DNA from: Spirochaetaceae bacterium
GTDB taxonomy: Bacteria > Spirochaetota > Spirochaetia > Treponematales > Breznakiellaceae
Direction of reading: 5' to 3'
Length of the DNA: 9,676 nucleotides
Assembly (NCBI GenBank): GCA_031280115.1
Contig: JAITHF010000099.1
Location: forward strand, 1-9,676
The notes beneath the pieces were generated by a model. That model saw nothing but the letters and a program-made list of their open reading frames with translations, did not search any database and was not told the origin of the DNA. Every line of letters starts with the position of its first letter. The stretch's first letter is position 1. A program made the translations under genes and the position numbers. Below, in pieces: positions 1 to 5,667 of the stretch.

Positions 1-126
1 AAAGATTTGACTCAGATTTAGAAAGATTTGACTCAGATTTAGAAAGATTTGACTCAGATTTAGAAAGATTTGACTCAGATTTAGAAAGATTTGACTCAGA
101 TTTAGAAAGATCTGACTCAAATACAG
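1..126. repeat. 21-bp minisatellite, five exact copies plus one degenerate copy
   Basis: Period-21 units start at 1, 22, 43, 64 and 85 and are identical by eye. A sixth copy (106-126) has several substitutions. The array may continue left of the window. Because 21 is a multiple of three, the unit stays open in some frames. It reads RFDSDLE per unit on the plus strand (frame starting at base 3, open to a TGA at 306-308) and KSESNLS on the minus strand. It is AT-rich, unlike the GC-rich repeats that follow. There are no unique spacers, so it is not a CRISPR array. Confidence 0.95.
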
Positions 127-163
127 ACTTTTTTATCTGCGGTTTGTTGGTATATTCAAGCAT
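1..163 (-). CDS. Possible N-terminal part of a heptad-repeat protein (partial, runs off left edge)
   Basis: Reading the minus strand from an ATG at 163-161 gives MLEYTNKPQIKKSVFESDLS followed by repeated KSESNLS heptads, with no stop down to base 1. The non-repetitive N-terminus of about 13 residues leads smoothly into the array, which is what a genuine repeat protein would look like. I do not recognise the family. Against it, no good Shine-Dalgarno site lies upstream of the ATG, and the opposite strand is also open across the array (RFDSDLE heptads). Short polar heptads rich in Ser, Lys and Glu could form an extended or coiled-coil linker, but that is inference. The rest of the gene lies outside the window, so function cannot be assigned. 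Confidence 0.35.
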   Translation of the reverse strand, partial: MLEYTNKPQIKKSVFESDLSKSESNLSKSESNLSKSESNLSKSESNLSKSESNL

Positions 164-240
164 AGCATACGGTTTGCTGCGGGATAGTGCTGTATGCTCC
201 GGCCTGCCTGTTGAGCCTGCCCCAAATACGCTCAGCGCAG

Positions 241-538
241 GCTTTTTGGGGGGCTTTTTTACCGGCGCTTCATGTTTTGCGACTCATAGCGCAAACGACG
301 GCTGCTGAAACAGCCTTCGGCTGCCGGCGCTTCTTGTTTCGCGACTCATAGCGCAAACGACGGCTGCTGAAACAGCCTCCGGCTGCCCCCAAACCCCCAA
401 CCAACGGCTTCCTGCGCTGCGCCAGTGCGCCTGCGAAGTCCGCTGAGGCGTTGCTTCGGGGTTGTGACTAAAATTGCAGACCCGCTCACCGCGAGAAGCG
501 CCTGAATCCCCCGCAGGGGGTGAAACAGCCTCCGGCTG
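241..538 (+). repeat. Dispersed GC-rich intergenic repeat, copy 1
   Basis: This gap holds no convincing gene. It is built from modules seen elsewhere in the window. They are: a T-run/G-run/T-run start (242-260), a TTTGCG...CGCAAA hairpin followed by GGCTG/CAGCC hairpins, a segment around CGGCTTCCTGCG (402-413), a segment ending GGTTGTGACTAAA (460-472), a CCCCCGCAGGGGG palindrome (508-520) and a closing CAGCC-TCC-GGCTG hairpin (526-538). The same order recurs at 7143-7376, partly at 1749-2008, and in reverse complement at 6728-6879. No coding sequence is shared, so it looks like a non-autonomous or REP-like element family. Confidence 0.8.
262..385 (+). repeat. 62-bp tandem duplication inside dispersed repeat copy 1
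   Basis: Positions 262-323 and 324-385 are head-to-tail copies of a 62-bp module beginning CCGGCGCTTC and ending GGCTG, differing at three positions by my count. A single further copy sits at 7162-7223. Each copy carries the TTTGCG/CGCAAA inverted repeat and a GGCTG-CAGCC-GGCTG triplet that can fold as two alternative hairpins. Confidence 0.9.
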
Positions 539-567
539 TTGTGAAAGGGCGCGGTTTGGATTATGCT
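539..567 (+). promoter_or_regulatory. Candidate sigma70 promoter for the HDAC-like gene
   Basis: TTGTGA (539-544), 17-nt spacer, TATGCT (562-567). Both boxes match consensus at four of six positions. The -35 box begins at the last bases of the dispersed repeat, the same arrangement as before serC and hisG. The predicted start near 574 would give a leader of about 78 nt to the ATG at 652. Confidence 0.4.
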
Positions 568-651
568 TTAGAAAAATATCCCTTTGCTAAGCAGGTCTTA
601 ATCGATGCGTATGCCTAAAAACAGATTTCTTTCATGGAACAGGATAAGCCT

Positions 652-1722
652 ATGATACTGTACGACAGCGGGTTAGTAACCGTATGCCAAGATTACGGCA
701 TCATGCTCCCTATCTCCCCTGCCAGAGGCGAAAAGATACTCGCGTTCCTCAGTGAAAAAGGCGCCCTTGACCGGGAACCGCTGAAACCCCTCCTTGATAT
801 AAAGGCAGCGCGGCGCCTCTTAGGGGAGGAACAGCCGGCGCTTGCGCGGGCGGACCTTGAGCGGGTGCACCATCAAGCGTTTGTGGCGGCGCTCTACGCT
901 GACGGGCCTGAAGGGGAAAAGAACCTTGAACAGGCGCTCCTTAACGCATGGGAGCTGGTGGATAAAGACGGGAAGCCAAACCGGTACGAACCGAGTAAAA
1001 GCGTGAAGCCTTTGAAGGATTTGTTCCGCCTGATTATGGCCCAAGCCGAAGGCACCTACCTGGCGTGCCGCCTTGCCCTTGAACACGGGGGGTTCTGTTA
1101 CTATCTGGGAGGCGGGATGCACCACGCCCGCCTTGATCACGGAAGCGGCTTCTGCCTGATAAACGACCTTATGATTGCCGCGGAAAAACTGCGGGCCGAA
1201 CAGCGCGCCTCCCTTGTCTGGGTGATCGACCTTGACGCCCATAAAGGCTGCGGCACTGCCGAGCTTATCGCCGCCGGCAGCCGGCGCACGGCGGTCCATC
1301 TTTCAATACACATGGCCTCCGGCTGGCCCCTTGACAGGGAAACCCTTCAAAACGCGCTCCCGAACCGGGCGCCCCTGGTGCCTGCGGACGTGGATATTCC
1401 TATCCAGCACGGGGAGGAAGGCCGGTACCTTGAAAAACTGCGCCGGGGTTTGCATCTTCTTGAGGAGCGCTCTTGCGGCGCCGCCCCTGATGTGGCGCTG
1501 GTGGTTGACGGCGCGGACCCCTATGAACATGACGGCCTGCCCTCAAGCGCTCTTCTTACGCTGACGCTGGACGAGTGCGCGGCCCGGGATATGGAGGTAT
1601 TTGAGTACCTGCAAAGCCGGCGTATCCCCTCAGCCTGGGTCATTGCCGGCGGCTACGGGGAACGCGCCTATGAACCTGCCGCACGCTTCCTCCACTCCCT
1701 CAGCGCCGCCGAAGCGCGGTGA
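652..1722 (+). CDS. Histone deacetylase-family zinc-dependent deacetylase/amidohydrolase
   Basis: A member of the arginase/deacetylase fold (HDAC, AcuC, acetylpolyamine amidohydrolase group), which removes acyl groups from acyl-lysine or acetylated polyamines. Numbered from the upstream ATG at 634, the signatures are: H163-H164 in GGGMHHA (general acid/base pair), GFCLIND at 172-178, zinc ligands D201 and H203 in DLDAHKG, the third ligand D295 in VVDGADP, and catalytic Tyr341 in AGGYG. The HDAC second His after the ligand (DVHHG) is Lys204 here. I prefer the ATG at 652 over 634: AGGA at 641-644 lies 7 nt upstream, and MILYDSGL matches where the family usually begins, giving 356 aa. It appears monocistronic, with repeats on both sides and an intrinsic terminator at the stop codon. 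No signal peptide, so probably cytoplasmic. The substrate cannot be told from sequence. Confidence 0.9.
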   Translation: MILYDSGLVTVCQDYGIMLPISPARGEKILAFLSEKGALDREPLKPLLDIKAARRLLGEEQPALARADLERVHHQAFVAALYADGPEGEKNLEQALLNAWELVDKDGKPNRYEPSKSVKPLKDLFRLIMAQAEGTYLACRLALEHGGFCYYLGGGMHHARLDHGSGFCLINDLMIAAEKLRAEQRASLVWVIDLDAHKGCGTAELIAAGSRRTAVHLSIHMASGWPLDRETLQNALPNRAPLVPADVDIPIQHGEEGRYLEKLRRGLHLLEERSCGAAPDVALVVDGADPYEHDGLPSSALLTLTLDECAARDMEVFEYLQSRRIPSAWVIAGGYGERAYEPAARFLHSLSAAEAR

Positions 1723-1739
1723 GGCGCCGCGCCTCTTTT
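1721..1739 (+). terminator. Intrinsic terminator of the HDAC-like gene
   Basis: GAGGCG-CCG-CGCCTC forms a perfect 6-bp GC-rich stem with a 3-nt loop, followed by TTTTAT. The stem starts inside the TGA stop codon (1720-1722). It is compact and well placed, although the T-run is short. Confidence 0.75.
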
Positions 1740-1748
1740 ATAGAGAAT

Positions 1749-2008
1749 TTGGGGGAACCAGTTCCCCCAAACCCCCTATAAAGGCTACCTGCGTTGAGCC
1801 CGTGCGCCTGCGAATTCCGCTGAGGCGCACCTTCGGGGTTGTGACTAAACGTGCAAACCTGCTCACCGCAAGAAGCACGTGAATCCCCCGCAGGGGGTGA
1901 CTAAACGTGCAAACCCGCTCGCCACAGGAAGCACGTGAATCCCCCGCAGGGGGCAAACCTGCTCGCCGCAAGAAGCACGTGAAACAGCCTACGGCTGCCC
2001 GCAGGGGG
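1749..2008 (+). repeat. Dispersed GC-rich intergenic repeat, copy 2, with 56-bp tandem triplication
   Basis: This is the gap between the HDAC-like gene and serC, with no convincing gene. It begins with an 8-bp-stem hairpin, GGGGGAAC-CA-GTTCCCCC (1751-1768), which reappears at 6857-6874. A segment shared with the other copies follows (TGCGAATTCCGCTGAGGCG, 1809-1827), then three consecutive 56-bp units at 1841-1896, 1897-1952 and 1953-2008. The first two carry GTGACTAAACGTGCAAACC, the AAGCACGTGAA segment and a CCCCCGCAGGGGG palindrome. The third lacks the GTGACTAAACGT start and carries a CAGCC-TAC-GGCTG hairpin insertion instead. Confidence 0.8.
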
Positions 2009-2039
2009 TTGACAGGGGCGGGATAGGCTTTGGTATTTT
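2009..2039 (+). promoter_or_regulatory. Candidate promoter for serC
   Basis: A perfect TTGACA (2009-2014) begins at the final base of the repeat. The best -10 is TATTTT (2034-2039) with a long 19-nt spacer; GGTATT at 17 nt is a poorer match. The serC start lies about 27 bp beyond the -10, so the leader would be short. Confidence 0.4.
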
Positions 2040-2066
2040 AAACAAATACGCTATTAAGGAGAGGCT

Positions 2067-3170
2067 ATGAAACGGGTTTACAATTTTTCCCCAGGGCCCT
2101 CGACGCTTCCGCTTCCGGTATTGGAGCGGGCGGCGCGGGAAATGGGCGACGCATACGGCACCGGCCAGTCAGTTATGGAAATGAGCCACCGGTCAAAGGA
2201 TTTCACCCCTATCATCGAAAACACCGAACAACTGCTTAGAGAGCTTATGGGTATACCCCCGCGCTACAAAGTGCTGTTCCTTCAGGGAGGCGCCTCCCTT
2301 CAGTTCGCCATGATACCCCTTAATATCGCGGCAGCAGAAGCAGGCGGGGCAAGAAAAAAAGCCGCCTACATTGAGACAGGGATATGGGCGAAGAAGGCCG
2401 CCGAAGAAGCCGCCAAATATGTGGATGTTGCGGTCCGGGCTTCTTCAGCGGACAAGCGCTACGCCTGCATCCCGCCTGCGCCTGCGCCGGACGCTGATGA
2501 CGCTTATTATCACATTACGTTGAATAATACGATTGTGGGTACCAAGTGGGGCGCCCTTCCTGAGACCGGCAGGGTGCCGCTTGCGGCGGACGCCTCAAGC
2601 TGTATCCTTTCAGAACCGCTTGACGTGTCCCGCTTTGGAATCATCTACGCCGGGGCTCAAAAGAATCTGGGCCCCGCAGGGGCCACGGTGGTTATTATTC
2701 GGGAAGACCTTATAGGCCGCGCGCCGTCTTGGACGCCGGCTATGCTCCGCTATGATATACACGCCGAAGAAGGCTCGCTCTATAATACGCCGCCGTGCTA
2801 CGGGATTTATATGATAGGGCTGGTGCTGGAATGGCTCAAAGACAGCGGGGGCGTTACGGCCATAGCCCGGATGAATCGGGAGAAGGCAGGGCTTTTCTAC
2901 GGCTATCTTGACTCCTCGCGCCTGTTCCGGCCTCTGGCGGAAAAGCCGTTCCGCAGCCTTATGAACATTCCCTTTGCGCCGCGGGAGGAAGACCCGGCGC
3001 GGCGCGGGGCGCTGGAGGAGCGTTTTCTCAAGGAAGCCGCGGCCCAGGGGCTGGTGAATCTGGCAGGGCACCGGCTTGTAGGGGGGTTGCGGGCAAGCTT
3101 TTACAACGCTATGCCCAAAGCAGGGGTGGAGGCGCTTATCCGTTTCATGGACACGTTCAAGGCGTTTTAA
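2067..3170 (+). CDS. serC: Phosphoserine aminotransferase SerC
   Basis: A PLP enzyme converting 3-phosphohydroxypyruvate and glutamate to 3-phosphoserine and 2-oxoglutarate (second step of serine synthesis); in many bacteria it also acts in PLP synthesis. The 367 aa match the usual length of about 360. Visible signatures: N-terminal YNFSPGPSTLP (5-15), SHRSKDF (40-46), LFLQGGASLQF (70-80), HITLNNTIVGTKWG (149-162), D175 in AADASS as the probable PLP-nitrogen ligand, and Schiff-base Lys199 in YAGAQKNLGPAG. The ATG is well supported by AAGGAG at 2056-2061, 5 nt upstream. It stands alone on the plus strand: no serA is adjacent, and its stop overlaps that of the convergent downstream gene by 4 bp (shared TTAA). 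No truncation or missing key residue seen. Confidence 0.96.
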   Translation: MKRVYNFSPGPSTLPLPVLERAAREMGDAYGTGQSVMEMSHRSKDFTPIIENTEQLLRELMGIPPRYKVLFLQGGASLQFAMIPLNIAAAEAGGARKKAAYIETGIWAKKAAEEAAKYVDVAVRASSADKRYACIPPAPAPDADDAYYHITLNNTIVGTKWGALPETGRVPLAADASSCILSEPLDVSRFGIIYAGAQKNLGPAGATVVIIREDLIGRAPSWTPAMLRYDIHAEEGSLYNTPPCYGIYMIGLVLEWLKDSGGVTAIARMNREKAGLFYGYLDSSRLFRPLAEKPFRSLMNIPFAPREEDPARRGALEERFLKEAAAQGLVNLAGHRLVGGLRASFYNAMPKAGVEALIRFMDTFKAF

Positions 3171-4108
3171 CGGACATCCCCCGACGGGTCAGGTTTTTGA
3201 TTGAAGACCGGGGCTTTGCGCGGGGCGGAGGAGGAGGCGGCGGCGGCAGGATACGCGAAATCCCGCGCCGCCGCAGGCAGGGAACAACGCGCGCCGCCTG
3301 TTCTTCTTTTAAGCAGGTCCCAGTGGTCCGCAAGGCGGAGGTACAGATCGCTTTCGGTGCTGCCCGGAAAGGCCGAGGTCAGAAGCTCGGCGCGGATAAC
3401 CTCGATACTTGGGGTGTATACTTCGCCGTACCACGAGAAGAGCCCGTCTGAGAACGGGATCTCCTGCGGCAGCCGCTGGTTTATATAATACTTGTGGGTC
3501 AAAATGTGCCGGTAAATCATTTCGTACCGCCCGGGCGCGCTGAAATCAAGGCCGTAATCGCCGGTGAGGGCGCCGAAGCTGCTCTCTTCGTAGAACCGGC
3601 GCTTCTCGTGGCGGATAACCGCGCGGCGCAGGTCCGAGGCGGTCATGGACGGGCTCACGGCTATCTCGCTTGAAAGGCTGACCACCTCGGCGTCAATCAT
3701 TTCTATCCCCTGGGACCGCGCCACAGAAACCCGATGGTTGCCGTCCCGCACAAAGTAGACCCCGCCTATCTCGTAGAGCGCGACCGGCGGAAGCGGGATG
3801 TCTTCAAGCCGCGCCTGGTCAACCCGTTCCCACCGGCTCCGCAGGAACTCAGAGCGGGGAAAGAAATGCCGGTTGAAGTCCCGGCAGCGCCCCTCGCTCC
3901 CTACAATATGCGTAAGAGGCACCGCCTGCATCCCCAGATACACCTGGCGCTTTGGTTTTAAGAGCGCCTTGACCTCGTTGAACGAAAGGAGCGCGTCTTT
4001 GTCCCGCCGGTACATAAAGCGCAGCGCCTGCCAAAGGAGCGCTTTTATACGGGCGCGGTTAAAATCTATCGACGACTGCGCGGCGCGCGCGCTCTGTTCC
4101 ATCGGCAT
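3167..4108 (-). CDS. ParB/sulfiredoxin-fold domain protein, uncharacterised
   Basis: 313 aa, no signal peptide or membrane segment. The core motif is RDGNHRVSVARSQG (121-134), the DGNHR phosphate-binding signature of the ParB N-terminal/sulfiredoxin-like fold. It is preceded by a conserved block, VPLTHIVGSEGRCRDFNRHFFP (63-84), and LPPVALYEIGGVYFV (106-120). A second region around 197-265 (MIYRHILTHKYYINQ, then WYGEVYTP and FPGSTESDLYLRLADHW) matches proteins of this type often labelled transcriptional regulators or nucleases. The last 40 residues are Ala/Ser-rich low complexity. No partitioning partner ParA is present, so chromosome segregation is not implied; the biochemical role is unknown. 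The ATG at 4108 has AAGGA close upstream on the minus strand. It is the last gene of the leftward group, 68 bp after the phosphoesterase. Confidence 0.75.
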   Translation of the reverse strand: MPMEQSARAAQSSIDFNRARIKALLWQALRFMYRRDKDALLSFNEVKALLKPKRQVYLGMQAVPLTHIVGSEGRCRDFNRHFFPRSEFLRSRWERVDQARLEDIPLPPVALYEIGGVYFVRDGNHRVSVARSQGIEMIDAEVVSLSSEIAVSPSMTASDLRRAVIRHEKRRFYEESSFGALTGDYGLDFSAPGRYEMIYRHILTHKYYINQRLPQEIPFSDGLFSWYGEVYTPSIEVIRAELLTSAFPGSTESDLYLRLADHWDLLKRRTGGARCSLPAAARDFAYPAAAASSSAPRKAPVFNQKPDPSGDVR

Positions 4109-4176
4109 TGTTTCCTTTTTTTTATCTCTTTTTATCTTTTCTAACCGCCGCCGCTGCCGCGAAGTTCCCTCTGCGT

Positions 4177-4815
4177 TTAGGCCCTGGTGTCGATAACATA
4201 ATGGCCGTAGGCGTTGATAACCGACGTGGCGTGATAGGGGCTGACCCGCGGCTCCGACAGATCGTACAGGTGCGTATGCCCGTGCACCAGATATTTCGGC
4301 TTAAACAGCCGCATAAACCAGAGAAAGGGCTTAAACCCCTGATGGCACCGGTCGGGGCGGTCGTGGACGCCCAAGGGCGGCGCGTGGGTGAGAAGCACGT
4401 CCAGAAAGCGCCCCCGCAGGAGCCGGTTAAGAAGGAGGGACGGAAGGATTTTTAAGATAGCAAGGCGCATCTCGAACTGGGTATACTGGTTGCCCCCGTT
4501 GTTATACCAGCGGGACCCGCCCAGGCCGGCGAAGATAAGCCCCTCTTCAACGCGGGTTCTGGAGCCTATATGCACGGCCCCGCCGGTATACGCCCCGCCG
4601 GCCCCTTGGAACGGGCTTTTTTTCCTGAACGGGTTTCCGTCATGGTTTCCTAACACGAAGAGCAGCGGCTTATTAAGGCTGGACACGATAAAATCAAGAT
4701 AATCCATAGGCAGGTCCCCTGCGCTGAGTATCAGGTCTATATCATGGAACCGGGCTTTAATGGCGCCGGTATACACCACAGGATCAATCTGGTCTGATAT
4801 GCAGAGTATTTTCAC
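4177..4815 (-). CDS. Calcineurin-like metallophosphoesterase
   Basis: 212 aa of the binuclear-metal phosphoesterase fold, a family hydrolysing phosphomono- or diesters; the substrate is not predictable. Motifs in order: SDQIDP with D8 (7-12), AGDL with D34 (32-35), LGNHD with N57 and H58 (55-59), LLTHAPP with H144 (141-147) and HGHTH with H180 and H182 (178-182). The first motif is normally D-x-H; here position 10 is Ile and an Asp follows at 11, so one metal ligand is changed while the other motifs are intact. No signal peptide, so cytoplasmic. The ATG at 4815 is preceded by AAGGGA on the minus strand. It lies 138 bp downstream of the lipoprotein gene and 68 bp upstream of the ParB-like gene, all in one direction, so co-transcription is possible. 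Confidence 0.88.
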   Translation of the reverse strand: MKILCISDQIDPVVYTGAIKARFHDIDLILSAGDLPMDYLDFIVSSLNKPLLFVLGNHDGNPFRKKSPFQGAGGAYTGGAVHIGSRTRVEEGLIFAGLGGSRWYNNGGNQYTQFEMRLAILKILPSLLLNRLLRGRFLDVLLTHAPPLGVHDRPDRCHQGFKPFLWFMRLFKPKYLVHGHTHLYDLSEPRVSPYHATSVINAYGHYVIDTRA

Positions 4816-4851
4816 GTCCCTTGCTCCGGCGCTTCTTCCCGTCTTTTTAGG

Positions 4852-4922
4852 AAAAAACCGCCGCAGGCGTGAGAGAAAAAAGAAGAAGAGACAACAAACA
4901 AGAAATTTTTTGCCCGCGGCGG
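4852..4922 (-). terminator. Long-loop terminator-like hairpin between lipoprotein and phosphoesterase genes
   Basis: On the minus strand, CCGCCGCGGGC (4922-4912) can pair over 11 bp, with one G-U wobble, with GCCTGCGGCGG (4868-4858). The stem is followed at once by six T (4857-4852). The loop of about 43 nt is pyrimidine-rich and unstructured. The geometry suits termination or partial read-through after the lipoprotein gene, but the loop is larger than usual. Confidence 0.45.
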
Positions 4923-4953
4923 CTAAGCGAATAAAAACAAGAAAAGAAAAGAT

Positions 4954-5574
4954 TTACTGGGTTACAGGCACCGGTTTAATTTCGTCCTTGGAGAGCTGGT
5001 AGTCCATCCTGTCCAAAGCCTGCATAGCTTTGAACTCAGCGTACTGGTCGGATTCTTTGGCGATAATGTCCGCGGCGGCTTTAGAAGCGTCGGCTTTCTT
5101 CATTTCCACCAGGCAGTACACGGTTCCGTCTTTGCCGATAGCTTTATTCTTCACCTGCGCCCCTGTGAGCCTGCTTTGCGTTACCTGCCGCCCCACGGAT
5201 TCAGCGAACACCAGGCTGGTCTGGCTTTCCGCGGTTCCGGCGCTGCGGGAATAATCAGTAATCATGGCCTGGACGTTGGCGTTCAGCGTAAAAGAGATAG
5301 ACTGGCGCGCCCGGGATTCGGCCATTTGTATAGACATATTCAGGTCCGCCATCTTGGCGCTGCCTGTCCCGTATATGGCGTCTTCTGCTGAAGGCGGGTT
5401 GAGGAACCATTCGGGAATATCAGAGCTTCCCCCGCCCCCGCCGCCTTTCGCGCTTCCCCCGCCTCTTCCGGAAGATTCCGAACCGGTTTTATCTGCGCTT
5501 CCCTTGGAGGAGGCGCAGCCGACTGCCAGCGCCGCGATAACCGGCGCGATGAGGATAAAACGAATTTTTTTCAC
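4954..5574 (-). CDS. LPP20-family lipoprotein
   Basis: 206 aa with a classical lipoprotein signal: MKKIR, a hydrophobic stretch (6-18) and lipobox AVGC with acylated Cys20. Mature residues 21-50 are a Ser/Gly-rich flexible linker ending in a run of six Gly. The body begins with DIPEWFLNPPSAEDAIYGTGSA (52-73), the hallmark of the LPP20/LptM-like lipoprotein domain, then an amphipathic, Ala/Gln-rich region (MAESRARQSIS, 88-98) and a C-terminal GTVYCLVEMKKADA segment (150-163). It is exported and lipid-anchored; function unknown. The start codon is GTG (5574-5572), chosen because AAGGAG (5585-5580) lies 5 nt upstream and the signal peptide starts there. It is the first gene of the leftward group, with its own strong promoter and a palindromic leader. 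Confidence 0.9.
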   Translation of the reverse strand: MKKIRFILIAPVIAALAVGCASSKGSADKTGSESSGRGGGSAKGGGGGGSSDIPEWFLNPPSAEDAIYGTGSAKMADLNMSIQMAESRARQSISFTLNANVQAMITDYSRSAGTAESQTSLVFAESVGRQVTQSRLTGAQVKNKAIGKDGTVYCLVEMKKADASKAAADIIAKESDQYAEFKAMQALDRMDYQLSKDEIKPVPVTQ

Positions 5575-5595
5575 AAAAACTCCTTAAACAAAATT

Positions 5596-5618
5596 ATAAG
5601 GCTCTTTGAGAACCTTAT
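5596..5618 (-). promoter_or_regulatory. Palindrome in the lipoprotein 5' leader
   Basis: ATAAGG-C-TCT-TTG-AGA-A-CCTTAT is a 23-nt inverted repeat: 6 bp, one mismatch, 3 bp, 3-nt loop. It begins about 4 nt after the predicted start of transcription and ends 10 nt before the Shine-Dalgarno site. It could be a repressor operator or a 5' stem-loop that stabilises the mRNA. Confidence 0.5.
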
Positions 5619-5627
5619 CACCAGAAC

Positions 5628-5657
5628 ACTATACGCCCAATAAGCCAAGGCTGTCAA
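5628..5657 (-). promoter_or_regulatory. Sigma70-type promoter of the lipoprotein gene
   Basis: On the minus strand, a perfect TTGACA (5657-5652), an 18-nt spacer and TATAGT (5633-5628, five of six). Predicted start near 5621 gives a leader of about 47 nt. It is the strongest promoter match in the window. Confidence 0.75.
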
Positions 5658-5667
5658 CATCACCGGC

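Noticed and set aside
1..126. CRISPR array
   Set aside because: Units are contiguous with no unique spacers, and 21 bp is too short for repeat plus spacer; no cas gene is visible.
3..308. Plus-strand protein with RFDSDLE heptads
   Set aside because: The frame is open, but downstream of the array it runs through the dispersed repeat, which elsewhere is non-coding; the minus-strand frame with a unique N-terminus is the better candidate.
820..1299. Minus-strand 159-residue frame inside the HDAC-like gene
   Set aside because: Shadow of a strongly supported gene on the other strand; no recognisable motif.
1738..1971. Minus-strand 77-residue frame in the intergenic repeat
   Set aside because: Built entirely from repeat modules shared with other gaps; no start signal.
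3198..3250. Plus-strand Gly-rich protein
   Set aside because: The glycine run is the antisense reading of the Ala/Ser-rich tail of the ParB-like protein.
3167..4108. Chromosome-partitioning ParB
   Set aside because: Only the DGNHR-type fold is shared; there is no helix-turn-helix parS-binding region evident and no adjacent parA.
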